Counted from the first letter of the stretch, positions 44,964 through 53,536 are shown. The stretch is DNA of 64,000 nucleotides from Alphaproteobacteria bacterium (GCA_030833925.1 JAURGE010000007.1:1-64000), one strand, 5' to 3'. Notes: generated by a model not told the origin, from the letters alone. Numbers and translations are program-made.

Positions 44964-45656
44964 TTAGTCCTCGAAAATCGCAACAGCTCGAATTGGACTA
45001 GCTGTTCCTCCCCTAATTTTTAGCGGAAAACCTGCAAAACGGAAGCGACCCTTTCCAACCAACTCCTCTAAGTTCCATAGGCATTCAATGTGGGTGATGC
45101 CCCGCTCCCCACAAGCCAGATGGGCTTTATAATTTGCGGCGCCTTCAGGAGCAGGACTAATAGCTTCAACACCAAATTGACGTATTTTTTTATCCGCAAG
45201 CCAATGAACTGAAGCAACATGGAGGCCTGGAAAGTCGTGTTGATACCCAGGCTTCCCCCATAATCGAGCATTAACGCTCATGTGTATCAATACGGTATCA
45301 CCCTCAAGGATCTCTTCCCCAGTGGCCTTAAGTGCTGCTTCCATCTCATCAACCGTTATTTCATGGCGTAACGGGACATCGGAAAGATCTAGGCAAAGGC
45401 CGCCTGTATAAAAATTTTCTAATGGAATTTCGTCTATAGAGGCTGCCCCAGGTCGTGGGTCAAAATGAATTGGAGCGTCTATATGGGTTCCCGCATGGTC
45501 AGACATGGAAATCGACATTGCTTTAGAGGAAAATTTAATTCCACCCGCTTCCTTCACCTCTGAATGGTCGTTCCACGTTGTAATGATCACCGGAGGGTGG
45601 GCGGGATGCGCGGGGGTTCGATGATAGAGCTCTCTTGAAAGGTCAATTATACGCAT
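44964..45656 (-). CDS. Cyclase family protein (kynurenine formamidase-like)
   Basis: This 230-residue metal-dependent hydrolase is of the cyclase / arylformamidase (KynB-like) family. It has the Zn motif DHAGTHIDAPIHF and the C-terminal LEELVGKGRFRFAGFPLKIR region. Start ATG 45656 has GGAG at 45663-45666 with 6-base spacing, and the family starts here (RIIDLSRELYHRTPAHP). The open frame continues upstream to 45941, but that part is antisense to phnN. It is first in the operon leading to the Rieske gene. Such enzymes open amide or lactone-like rings, consistent with a ring-catabolic operon (inference). Confidence 0.87.
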   Translation of the reverse strand: MRIIDLSRELYHRTPAHPAHPPVIITTWNDHSEVKEAGGIKFSSKAMSISMSDHAGTHIDAPIHFDPRPGAASIDEIPLENFYTGGLCLDLSDVPLRHEITVDEMEAALKATGEEILEGDTVLIHMSVNARLWGKPGYQHDFPGLHVASVHWLADKKIRQFGVEAISPAPEGAANYKAHLACGERGITHIECLWNLEELVGKGRFRFAGFPLKIRGGTASPIRAVAIFED

Positions 45657-45768
45657 CCGCATCTCCAGCAATAAAAGGAAGTCATTAAAACTATAGATCC
45701 CCGTCACAAAGATTACATAATCTTGGGTGCAAATAGGGAATCGATACAATAACGAAAAGTGACAATGG

Positions 45769-46350
45769 ATGACTGGCTTAGCGCCATTAATCTTGGTTGT
45801 TGGTCCAAGCGGAGCCGGCAAAGATACCCTTCTTGAGGGAGCCGCCCGCGAACTCGAACCAACAGGCAATTTCAGTTTTGCGAAACGAGTGATAACCCGC
45901 CCTGTTACTCCTGAGGGCGAACAACACATCGAGATGAGCACAGACGAGTTTAATCAAAAGGAAGCAGAGGGATATTTTCTTCTATCATGGCGCGCGCATG
46001 GCTATTGTTATGGTATCTTAGCCGAGCCGACAGAAACACTTAGGACACGCGGGTGCGCTGTAGTGGCAAGTGTTTCTAGAACAGTAATAGATGACGCAAA
46101 GTCTCGCCATCAACCTGTCCATGTTATCGTCGTAACAGCACCCAAAACTATTCTTGCAAGGCGTTTAGCCGATCGGGGCCGCGAACCCGAAGCTGATGTT
46201 TTAGCGAGACTTGAGCGCTCTGATGCTATCGACGTTTGCGGTCAAAACGTAACGATTATTGAAAATATTTCTGATGTAAAAAGTGGCATCAGACAGATGA
46301 TATCAGCATTAGAAGCTGCTTCATCCTTTGAATGGAAATCGACGGATTAA
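45769..46350 (+). CDS. phnN: Ribose 1,5-bisphosphate phosphokinase PhnN
   Basis: PhnN phosphorylates ribose 1,5-bisphosphate with ATP to PRPP, which completes C-P lyase catabolism. The 193-residue protein is guanylate-kinase-like, with P-loop GPSGAGKDT at residues 12-20, TRPVTPEGEQHI, and LLSWRAHGYCYGI. Length is normal. It is on the plus strand, convergent with the DUF1045 gene, with a 30-base 3' overlap, so it is outside the phnG-to-DUF1045 operon. The gap to the cyclase start is 112 bases. Confidence 0.93.
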   Translation: MTGLAPLILVVGPSGAGKDTLLEGAARELEPTGNFSFAKRVITRPVTPEGEQHIEMSTDEFNQKEAEGYFLLSWRAHGYCYGILAEPTETLRTRGCAVVASVSRTVIDDAKSRHQPVHVIVVTAPKTILARRLADRGREPEADVLARLERSDAIDVCGQNVTIIENISDVKSGIRQMISALEAASSFEWKSTD

Positions 46351-47016
46351 CCGAAAGGGCTGATCTGATCCCACCTGCTCGTAAAGACTTACTCCAGAGA
46401 CCTCCATTGGTCCTACCGCACCTGCAGCTTCGGCAGCACTTATTAATCCGGCAGTTAACTTTGATCTAAGCCCGTCTGCTGCTATGGCGCTGGTTAGCGT
46501 CATATGAAAACGGAAATCTTCCATGACGTAAGGGTATCCCCAGCGCAGGAGATTTTCTTCCTGGCGTCCAGTCAATCCAGCCAAGCGACGCTTCGCTAGC
46601 TCTTTCTCTGTCTGTGGCGCTCTAAACGGCTCAAAAACCTCAACAGCATTGGCTGCCAATTCAATCATCGATTTTGACTGAACGAGAAGCTTAAACGCAA
46701 CAAAATTGCCTAACTCTGCCGGAGCAACCATTGGGCAGTTAAAGGACTTTTGCGTTGATACAAAGTCCTCACACGTTCGGATTAAATCAGCGAATGAGCA
46801 GCCTTCAGACAGGCGGAAAGGAGGCTTTAAAGTTGCATGAAACCCATACAAACGAGGAGATGCTGTAAGTTCATCTAAATTTAAACCGCTTAATCCACTC
46901 AAAGATGGACGAATGAGAGGCTCACCTGTTTCGACATCCCTACCTAACCACGCATTGCCAAATCTCCAGAGAGGACTTTCACGGTCAGGTGCAAAATAAA
47001 TTGCATAACGTGTCAT
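46321..47016 (-). CDS. DUF1045 phosphonate-operon protein (2H phosphoesterase fold)
   Basis: The 231-residue protein matches the phosphonate metabolism DUF1045 / TIGR03223 group, found in phn clusters. It has the two His-x-Thr motifs of 2H phosphodiesterases: YGFHATLKPPF and FHMTLTSAI. No phnP gene is in the window. The protein could take the cyclic phosphate-opening step that PhnP does elsewhere (inference). The start overlaps the phnM stop by 4 bases (ATGA), and the 3' end overlaps convergent phnN by 30 bases. Confidence 0.88.
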   Translation of the reverse strand: MTRYAIYFAPDRESPLWRFGNAWLGRDVETGEPLIRPSLSGLSGLNLDELTASPRLYGFHATLKPPFRLSEGCSFADLIRTCEDFVSTQKSFNCPMVAPAELGNFVAFKLLVQSKSMIELAANAVEVFEPFRAPQTEKELAKRRLAGLTGRQEENLLRWGYPYVMEDFRFHMTLTSAIAADGLRSKLTAGLISAAEAAGAVGPMEVSGVSLYEQVGSDQPFRLIRRFPFKG

Positions 47017-48146
47017 GCTACTTTTACGCCATGCACCCAGGTGCCTCGGACCACTGCAGCATCATCGATTTTACGCACGCGCACGAGATCTGCTCTGAGA
47101 CCCACAGCAATCTCTCCACGATCAAGATGGCCCAGCATTTCAGCAGGATTTTTAGATACTGTCGCGACTGCTTTAGGCAAAGTCATGACACCAATTTCAT
47201 TTAGTTTAAATGCCGCTTGAACCAAGCTAATGGGCGCATAGTCTGAAGAGAGTGCATCGAGAAGGTCAGCGTCCGCTAGATCAATTGCAGAGACATTACC
47301 CGAATGGGACCCCCCTCTAGCAACATTAGGTCCACCCATAACTGTCCGCATCCCAGCGGCTTTCGCAGCCTCTGCTGCTTCCATAGTGGTAGGAAATTCA
47401 GAAATTCGAATGTTGTCTTTTACAGCCTCAGAGACATGCTCTGGTGTAGTATCATCATGACTTGCTACAGGACCACGATCAGACCACAGATCAAGAATTT
47501 GTCTACGATTAACCTCGGAGTTTTTGCTTGCCGAGGCAATTCTTGAAGCGACATATGCCTCAAATTCCTTATCAGACATGTTGGCGTTTTTATATACTTT
47601 AAAGGATTTGAGATCGCGCCATTGACGCTGACCAGGCGTGTGATCCATCAATGAAATTAGTCGGACGACTGGATCTTTGGCATATGGCTTGAACAGTTCC
47701 GGCGCTACATCATCGGCAATCTCACACCGAAGATGAACATAATGATCTGCTCTAAATAAATTCAATGTACTAGCTTCTGTAACAGCCTCCATAACGGTTT
47801 TGAGCAGCGCTCGGCGATAATTCCGATCCAAATACTCACCTACCGCGATGGCGTCATAAACAGTGGTTACTCCAGCAGCTACCATCTGCGCATCATGAGC
47901 AAGGATAGCCGCTACGGGAGAAGGCCATACAACTCCTGGACGCGGGACCATATGTTTTTCAACATTATCTGTGTGGATTTCAACAAATCCTGGCAGCAGG
48001 AAATCCTGACCAAGGTCATGAGCACCATTGGGAATGTTATCCCCTTCCCAGATCTCCGAGATACGACCTTCCGTTACTGCAATCCCTCCAAGGAATTCTG
48101 CTTCGGCATTAACAATTCGAGCGTTGGCCAATATTAAATCAGTCAT
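47013..48146 (-). CDS. phnM: Alpha-D-ribose 1-methylphosphonate 5-triphosphate diphosphatase PhnM
   Basis: PhnM removes pyrophosphate from the ribosyl-phosphonate triphosphate to give the substrate of C-P lyase. This 377-residue amidohydrolase-fold protein has LPGFVEIHTDNVEKHMVPRPG (in part HTDNVEKH), ILAHDAQMVAAGVTTVYDAI and DLWSDRGPVASHDDTTPEH. It is coupled to phnL upstream by a TAATG junction and to DUF1045 downstream by a 4-base overlap. All metal-binding motifs of the amidohydrolase fold look present. Confidence 0.94.
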   Translation of the reverse strand: MTDLILANARIVNAEAEFLGGIAVTEGRISEIWEGDNIPNGAHDLGQDFLLPGFVEIHTDNVEKHMVPRPGVVWPSPVAAILAHDAQMVAAGVTTVYDAIAVGEYLDRNYRRALLKTVMEAVTEASTLNLFRADHYVHLRCEIADDVAPELFKPYAKDPVVRLISLMDHTPGQRQWRDLKSFKVYKNANMSDKEFEAYVASRIASASKNSEVNRRQILDLWSDRGPVASHDDTTPEHVSEAVKDNIRISEFPTTMEAAEAAKAAGMRTVMGGPNVARGGSHSGNVSAIDLADADLLDALSSDYAPISLVQAAFKLNEIGVMTLPKAVATVSKNPAEMLGHLDRGEIAVGLRADLVRVRKIDDAAVVRGTWVHGVKVA

Positions 48147-48853
48147 TAGGCTGCAGCCTTAAATTGAGAAACATCAAATAATCTATCAGCAAAGCGATCT
48201 CGGGCTGTCTCGTCGTGGCAAATTGCAATAATCGCAGCGCCTCGGGACTTCGCCTCCAAAATTAGCTCAATGGCCGACTCTCTATTGCTGGCATCAAGCG
48301 AGGCCGTTGGTTCATCGAGTAATAAAATTGGATAAGGCCTTACAAGCCCCATAGCGATATTTACTCTTTGCTGTTCACCACCCGAAAACGTTGCGGGAGG
48401 CACATTCCATAAATGTTCTGGAAGATTAAGCCGCCTTAGAAGAGCACTGGACACCTCAATGGCGATCTCAGAAGACATTCCCCCCGAGATGGCAACCTCA
48501 GAAATAAGATCGATGGAGGAAATTCTTGGAATAACCCGGAGAAATTGGCTTACATAACCAATAGTTTCCCGTCGTATTTCAAGCTTTGTTCTTGCTTCAA
48601 CAGAAGCTATGTCGACCCATTCACCATGATGTTTGACAAGAATTTCTCCTGCTGATGGGAGATAATTTGCATATAAGCTGCGAAGGAGAGTCGACTTTCC
48701 AGACCCAGAACTACCAATCAAAGCAACACATTCGCCGGCTGAAACTTCAAACGATATATCGTTAAAGACAGGGAGCTGAACACCACCACGCCCGTGCAGG
48801 GTAAATGTCTTGCGTAGATTTCGTACCTGCAACATCAAAGATTTTTGGGTCAT
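48146..48853 (-). CDS. phnL: Phosphonate C-P lyase system ATP-binding protein PhnL
   Basis: PhnL is an ABC-type ATPase associated with the C-P lyase core. The 235-residue protein has Walker A GSSGSGKST, the signature TFSGGEQQRVNIA, Walker B LLLDEPTASLDA and the H-loop ICHDE. It assists PhnI-G-H in forming the nucleotide-phosphonate bond and is not a transporter ATPase; no membrane partner is present. It is overlapped by phnK upstream (4 bases) and by phnM downstream. Confidence 0.92.
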   Translation of the reverse strand: MTQKSLMLQVRNLRKTFTLHGRGGVQLPVFNDISFEVSAGECVALIGSSGSGKSTLLRSLYANYLPSAGEILVKHHGEWVDIASVEARTKLEIRRETIGYVSQFLRVIPRISSIDLISEVAISGGMSSEIAIEVSSALLRRLNLPEHLWNVPPATFSGGEQQRVNIAMGLVRPYPILLLDEPTASLDASNRESAIELILEAKSRGAAIIAICHDETARDRFADRLFDVSQFKAAA

Positions 48854-49626
48854 GCCTGTAGCACCGATGAAACGAGGAGTTGGCTGTAAGGATGTTGAGG
48901 ATCATCAAGAACCTGGTCGGTTAACCCGGTTTCCACTACACGTCCCTGCCGCATCACCATCAATCGATCGGAGAGCAAGCGAACTACAGCAAGATCATGA
49001 GTGACGACAACAGCGGCAACGCCAAGGTCTCGGACTAAGCCTCGAAGAAGATCAAGCAGTCTTGCCTGCACAGAAACATCCAGTCCACCCGTCGGCTCAT
49101 CCATAAAAATCAGACGTGGTTTTGACACGAGAATTCGGGCAATTTGGACACGCTGCTGCATCCCGCCAGAAAAAGTACGAGGGAGATCATCAACACGTGA
49201 TGAAGGTATCTCTACCCGGGTCAACCAATCGAGGGCCTCATTTCGGATATTTCCGTAATTTCTAGCGCCCACAGCCATTAAACGCTCACCTACATTTCCG
49301 CCGGCAGACACATTCATCCGAAGGCCATCGCGCGGATTTTGGCGGACAATGCCCCAGTCTGTCCGCATAAGAAGCCTTCGCTCGGGCTCCGACAAACTGA
49401 AAACATCCCTGAGTCCCTGTCCACCAACATCGAACCTAACAATGCCATTCGACGGTTCGAGCATCCCAGATAGACACCCCAGCAGCGTTGACTTTCCAGA
49501 GCCTGATTCCCCAACAACGCCAAGCACCTCTCCAGGGTAAAGGCGAAAGGAAACGTCTTCACAACCGAGCTGACCACCAGGGTAAGAGTGACCAACCGAC
49601 TCAGCTTCAAGTAACGCTTTCATCAT
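48850..49626 (-). CDS. phnK: Phosphonate C-P lyase system protein PhnK
   Basis: PhnK is an ABC ATPase that binds the PhnGHIJ core complex. The 258-residue protein has Walker A GESGSGKST, the signature RTFSGGMQQRVQIARIL, Walker B LIFMDEPTGGLDVS and TH in VVTHDLAVVRLLSDR. It resembles oligopeptide-transport ATPases (residues 1-110 include the RQNPRDGLRMNVSAGGNVGER, Q-loop-containing segment, in part). It is coupled to phnJ by a 4-base overlap; a second ATG lies at 49623. Confidence 0.94.
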   Translation of the reverse strand: MMKALLEAESVGHSYPGGQLGCEDVSFRLYPGEVLGVVGESGSGKSTLLGCLSGMLEPSNGIVRFDVGGQGLRDVFSLSEPERRLLMRTDWGIVRQNPRDGLRMNVSAGGNVGERLMAVGARNYGNIRNEALDWLTRVEIPSSRVDDLPRTFSGGMQQRVQIARILVSKPRLIFMDEPTGGLDVSVQARLLDLLRGLVRDLGVAAVVVTHDLAVVRLLSDRLMVMRQGRVVETGLTDQVLDDPQHPYSQLLVSSVLQA

Positions 49627-50543
49627 GCCTCTCCCTCCGAGGACACAAATCCAATGCTGGCCGCATCAGAGGCACGATGCCCAGCATGACCTGCGGCTCT
49701 GCGCTCACGACAATGATCACTGTCTGAACAAACAAACATGTGATCACCTTTGTCATCCAAAATCACTTCATCAAGAAATACCCCTTCTGCGCCGCATAGG
49801 GCGCACGGGTCTTCAAATCTCTGGATTTCAAAAGGATGATCATCGAAGTCGAGGCTTCGGACACGAGTATACGGCGGTATCGCATAAATGCGTTTCTCTC
49901 GCCCAGCTCCAAACAATTGCAATGCAGGCATCATCGCCATCTTTGGGTTATCAAACTTAGGTATTGGCGATGGAGACATTATATGGCGGGCATTAACCTC
50001 AACTGGATAATCGTAGGTCGTTATAATCTCACCATGCCTAGAAATATCCTCATAAAGCTTCACATGCATAAGGCCGTATTCGGAATACGCATGTAACTTT
50101 CTTGTTTCAACTTCACGAGGCTCAAGCTTCCAAAGCGGTTCAGGCTGCGGAACCTGATAAACAAGAATTTGATTTTCGGTTAACTGCTTTTCGGGAATTC
50201 TATGTCGTGTCTGGATGAGGGTCGCTTTTTGCGTTTCCTCCGTAGTCTTAACCCCCGAAACCCTCTGAAAAAAGCGCCGGATAGATACTGCATTCGTTGT
50301 ATCGTCTGCACCTTGGTCAATAACTTTGAGTGTGTCGTCTTTACCAATGATGGACGCTGTAATCTGGATGCCACCCGTTCCCCAGCCATAGGCCATAGGC
50401 ATCTCTCGCCCCCCAAACGGAACCTGATATCCAGGGACAGCAATGGCTTTTAGAAGCGTCCTCCGGATCATTCGCTTCGTTTGCTCATCGAGATACGCAA
50501 AATTGTAGGTACCATCGACCGAATGAAACGCCTGAGAATTCAT
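49623..50543 (-). CDS. phnJ: Alpha-D-ribose 1-methylphosphonate 5-phosphate C-P lyase PhnJ
   Basis: PhnJ is the radical SAM-type C-P lyase that cleaves the carbon-phosphorus bond, releasing methane from methylphosphonate. The 306-residue protein carries the Cys set in the exact spacing C-x2-C-x21-C-x5-C (Cys247, 250, 272, 278), matching the E. coli cluster ligands and thiyl radical Cys. The start ATG overlaps the phnI stop by 4 bases. It has a roughly 25-residue C-terminal Ala/Gly/Arg extension, longer than E. coli PhnJ. Confidence 0.96.
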   Translation of the reverse strand: MNSQAFHSVDGTYNFAYLDEQTKRMIRRTLLKAIAVPGYQVPFGGREMPMAYGWGTGGIQITASIIGKDDTLKVIDQGADDTTNAVSIRRFFQRVSGVKTTEETQKATLIQTRHRIPEKQLTENQILVYQVPQPEPLWKLEPREVETRKLHAYSEYGLMHVKLYEDISRHGEIITTYDYPVEVNARHIMSPSPIPKFDNPKMAMMPALQLFGAGREKRIYAIPPYTRVRSLDFDDHPFEIQRFEDPCALCGAEGVFLDEVILDDKGDHMFVCSDSDHCRERRAAGHAGHRASDAASIGFVSSEGEA

Positions 50544-51634
50544 TCCGCAGCCTCCTGTCCCGGGGTTTTCAAAGCGTCAGCGCGCAGGCCGCGCAACATT
50601 GAAAGCTCAGACTGGAAATCAACGTAATGTGGTAATTTCAAATGGCTCACGAAGCCCGCAGCTTCGACGTTGTCGCTGTGCGCAAGCACAAATTCTTCGT
50701 CTTGCGGAGGATGGTCTCGGTCTTCACCCAATTCACTGGCTTTAAGCGCACGATCGACCAAGGCCATTGCCATAGTCTTTCGTTCTGACTGTCCAAAGGC
50801 GAGGCCATAACCCCGAGTGAACATGGGCTCAATACCCTTCGCACCTTGGAATTGGTTTATCATCTGGCATTCAGTTACTTCGATGGTTCCGATCGAAATT
50901 GGGAACCCTAGCTCAGGTGGGGTAAAAACCACTTCGACAAAGCCCATCCTAATTTCCCCGACAAAAGGATGGTTACGACCATAACCTCGCTGCGTCGCAT
51001 AACCGAGTGCGAGAACAAAACCCTCATCGCCTCGGAATAAATTTTGAAGTCTCTGGTCCCGATCCGCAGGAAACGACATTGGCTGTCTGCCTAAATCAAA
51101 TGGCTCCGCCTCTGGTTCAGATCTCGTCTCCGCTTGCATAAGACCCTGAGCACCTAAAATATCAGTTACACGCGGCATAGTTGGATCGGTGGCTGTGGCC
51201 TCTGGCGCTACCCGCTCAGCTTGGTCTGATTTAGCAAGACCAAAATCCAAAAGCCGATGCGTGTAATCATATGTGGGACCCAATATCTGGCCACCTGGCA
51301 CATCTTTAAAAGCTGCAGAAATACGCCGGCGGATAATCATCTTGGACGTGTCTATTGGCTGGGTGGCACCAAATCGCGGCAGTGTTGTGCGAAAGGCCCT
51401 AAGAAGAAAAATCGCTTCAACCATATCCCCTTGGGCCTGTTTTATGGCTAGCGCCGCTAAGTCTGGATCGTAGAGCGATCCTTCTGTCATAACGCGATCG
51501 ACAGCCCGTCCAAGTTGATTTCGCACCTGGTCGATAGCAAGCTCAGGAACGGAAGTATCTCCTCTCCTTTCCTCAGCAATCAACCCGTGCGTGGCTTCAA
51601 TGGCGGCCTCTCCGCCTTTCGTTGCGACGTACAT
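50540..51634 (-). CDS. phnI: C-P lyase core subunit PhnI
   Basis: PhnI displaces adenine from ATP to couple the phosphonate to ribose triphosphate, within the PhnGHIJ complex. The 364-residue protein begins MYVATKGGEAAIEATHGL and has the family patterns IFLLRAFRTTLPRFGATQPIDT (in parts), AFKDVPGGQILGPTYDYTHRLLDF (in parts) and SDNVEAAGFVSHLKLPHYVDF (in parts). Length is normal. It lies 4 bases after phnH and overlaps phnJ by 4. Confidence 0.94.
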   Translation of the reverse strand: MYVATKGGEAAIEATHGLIAEERRGDTSVPELAIDQVRNQLGRAVDRVMTEGSLYDPDLAALAIKQAQGDMVEAIFLLRAFRTTLPRFGATQPIDTSKMIIRRRISAAFKDVPGGQILGPTYDYTHRLLDFGLAKSDQAERVAPEATATDPTMPRVTDILGAQGLMQAETRSEPEAEPFDLGRQPMSFPADRDQRLQNLFRGDEGFVLALGYATQRGYGRNHPFVGEIRMGFVEVVFTPPELGFPISIGTIEVTECQMINQFQGAKGIEPMFTRGYGLAFGQSERKTMAMALVDRALKASELGEDRDHPPQDEEFVLAHSDNVEAAGFVSHLKLPHYVDFQSELSMLRGLRADALKTPGQEAAE

Positions 51635-51638
51635 AGTG

Positions 51639-52226
51639 TCAGACCTCCAAAGTGTGAGCAGACACGCTACGTGGCAGAGCTAATGCTAAGTTGCCTGTAA
51701 AAAGGCAGACATCAAACCCAAGTGGGTAGAGTGCATTATTTGTTGCCCAGGCCGCCCAAAAGCTTGCAACTTCAAGCATTGGCTCAATTCTACGTTTTCC
51801 CTTGATCCCCGGACCGGATATTTCGATCACGGGACCTTTTGAAAGGCTCTGGCAGGCAACTAATAACGTTGCTGATCTATCTGGATATTTATCGGTGCCA
51901 ATTTTGAATTGCTGGAAGGGAGCCGACTCAGGATCGAGAATAATGGCAAAATCAGCTTCATTTGGCTGAGAGGTTATTCGACAACCCGCATGGAAGTTTA
52001 AGTATCGTATGGTTTCTGGGTCTTCTTTATCCAGCCAAATGGATACATCGTTGTCTAAAAGTGTAAGGCATGCAGCAGCTAGCGAAGATGGCCAGCCGGT
52101 GGGCGCCTCTTGAGGGCCCTGGACTTCTACTATGCGACCAGGGAATGAGAATGCCTCCATGATTGAACGAAAAGCAGACTGCGCACCAAATACAGGCTGT
52201 GAAAAGCCGGTGGCTATATGTGTCAT
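51639..52226 (-). CDS. phnH: C-P lyase core subunit PhnH
   Basis: The 195-residue PhnH subunit forms part of the C-P lyase core complex with PhnG, I and J. Family patterns are FSQPVFGAQSAFRSIMEAFS (in parts), FPGRIVEVQGP and the C-terminal YPLGFDVCLFTGNLALALPRS. Length is normal. It starts 3 bases after the phnG stop and ends 4 bases before the phnI start, so it is tightly cotranscribed. Confidence 0.93.
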   Translation of the reverse strand: MTHIATGFSQPVFGAQSAFRSIMEAFSFPGRIVEVQGPQEAPTGWPSSLAAACLTLLDNDVSIWLDKEDPETIRYLNFHAGCRITSQPNEADFAIILDPESAPFQQFKIGTDKYPDRSATLLVACQSLSKGPVIEISGPGIKGKRRIEPMLEVASFWAAWATNNALYPLGFDVCLFTGNLALALPRSVSAHTLEV

Positions 52227-52229
52227 GAC

Positions 52230-52703
52230 TTAACTTTCCGCCCTAACCATAGTGAAGAAATCGACCTTTGTAGCACCAGCCTTCCGTCGAGATTTTAGGT
52301 GTCTCTCTTTTTCTTCACTCCGAAGAGGCTCGATAACTTTTGCCCAAATCTCGTCGCGCCGCGACGTTTGCAGGAGGGCATCACAAATAGCTGCGGCTTT
52401 TGCCTTCTCAATGTCTCTCCCTTGGACGTAAGCATGCCCAACAACATCTGGGAGCGATTCCATCGTGATTGCGCACCGGGTGACACTCATCTCACCCACA
52501 GAAAACATTTGCCCTGTTCCACCAGCTCTACCGCGTGTCATTACAGCGCCTACTTCAGGCTGTCTTAGCCAACGAAAATCTGGTGGGTCACTTATGGTAT
52601 CAAAACACTTAGCTAAGGACTGAGCATGTGCCCTGGCCAGCACGCCCATCCATTCAGCCCGGTCTGCATTAGGATTTTTCTCAAGGTCGGAATTGGACGA
52701 CAT
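52230..52703 (-). CDS. phnG: C-P lyase core subunit PhnG
   Basis: PhnG is the first gene of the C-P lyase operon. The 157-residue protein carries FRWLRQPEVGAVMTRGRAGGTGQ (in parts) and GEMSVTRCAI, RDEIWAKVIEPL, as in PhnG. It has GAGGG 6 bases before the ATG (52703). Its upstream region contains the paired palindromes at 52720-52736 that likely bind PhnF, which is divergently encoded. The order phnGHIJKLM is the standard alphaproteobacterial arrangement. Confidence 0.93.
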   Translation of the reverse strand: MSSNSDLEKNPNADRAEWMGVLARAHAQSLAKCFDTISDPPDFRWLRQPEVGAVMTRGRAGGTGQMFSVGEMSVTRCAITMESLPDVVGHAYVQGRDIEKAKAAAICDALLQTSRRDEIWAKVIEPLRSEEKERHLKSRRKAGATKVDFFTMVRAES

Positions 52704-52719
52704 CGAACACCCTCATATT

Positions 52720-52736
52720 TGTCTAGACATCTAGAT
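52720..52736. promoter_or_regulatory. Putative PhnF operator: two overlapping palindromes
   Basis: TGTCTAGACA (52720-52729, perfect 10-bp palindrome) is followed by ATCTAGAT (52729-52736, perfect 8-bp palindrome), with dyad centres 8 bases apart. The pair lies in the 89-base gap between phnG (-, start 52703) and phnF (+, start 52793). GntR/HutC-type regulators such as PhnF bind short dyads with a TCTAGA-like or TATAGA-like core, so this is the best operator candidate for both genes. The palindromes are seen; binding is inferred. Confidence 0.55.
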
Positions 52737-52792
52737 ATGTTGAAGGTAACTACAAGTTGATCCTGTGTAAACCGGAAAAAGAAGACAGTTAT

Positions 52793-53536
52793 ATGACAAT
52801 TGATGAAACCACTCCGGAAAACCTTTCTCGCGGAAATGGGGAGGCCCTTTGGAAGCAGATCGCGTTGGCACTTGAGAATGATATAAGATGTGGAACATTC
52901 TCAGGGGGTGGCCATAGATTACCTACAGAACAGACCCTAACGACACGCTTTGCAGTCAATCGCCATACCGTCCGGCGTGCAATCCAAGCTCTGGCTGAAA
53001 AAGGACTAGTTCGGACAGAGCAAGGCCGAGGCGTATTCGTAAACGCTGAAATGGTGGAATATCCCTTGGGCCGTCGTGTCCGATTTAGCGAAAGTCTCAC
53101 TGCACAACAAAAAGCACCAAAGGGGCAAATTCTGCATGTCGCTCGCGTTCAGGCGCCGATAGATGCAAGAGAGGCCTTGGAACTAGAAACCCGCGATAAA
53201 GCGTGGCGAGTCGATCGCCTAGGTTTCAGCGAAGACCGTCCAATAACTCTTTCTTCGCACTATTTTAGCTATCATCGCTTCCCAAAGCTGGCTGAGGCGT
53301 TTCACGAAAATGACTCGATTACAAAAGCTCTCAAACTCTCTGGAGTGACCGACTATGAACGGAGAGAAACACGAATTCATGCACGCCCTGCCACAGCCGA
53401 AGAAACACGCATTTTAGAATTACCCAGGGGACGGCCAGTTCTCGTTACTGAGGGAATTAATATTGATAGCAATGCATTACCCGTTGAATTTAGTATCGCG
53501 AGATTTGCAGCCGATAGAGTTCAACTAGTCACATAA
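52793..53536 (+). CDS. phnF: GntR/HutC-family phosphonate regulator PhnF
   Basis: PhnF represses phn genes when phosphonate or phosphate is not limiting. The 247-residue protein has the winged helix GNGEALWKQIALALENDI, then RLPTEQTLTTRFAVNRHTVRRAIQALAEKGLV (in parts), and a C-terminal UTRA ligand domain (VDRLGFSEDRPITLSSHYF in part, PRGRPVLVTEGI). ATG 52793 is preferred; an upstream TTG at 52757 would add 12 residues. It is divergent from phnG and faces the operator candidate at 52720-52736, suggesting autoregulation. Confidence 0.92.
   Translation: MTIDETTPENLSRGNGEALWKQIALALENDIRCGTFSGGGHRLPTEQTLTTRFAVNRHTVRRAIQALAEKGLVRTEQGRGVFVNAEMVEYPLGRRVRFSESLTAQQKAPKGQILHVARVQAPIDAREALELETRDKAWRVDRLGFSEDRPITLSSHYFSYHRFPKLAEAFHENDSITKALKLSGVTDYERRETRIHARPATAEETRILELPRGRPVLVTEGINIDSNALPVEFSIARFAADRVQLVT

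Noticed and set aside
45657-45941. 95-codon upstream extension of the cyclase gene
   Set aside because: The extension is antisense to phnN, and the family start with a GGAG ribosome site lies at 45656.
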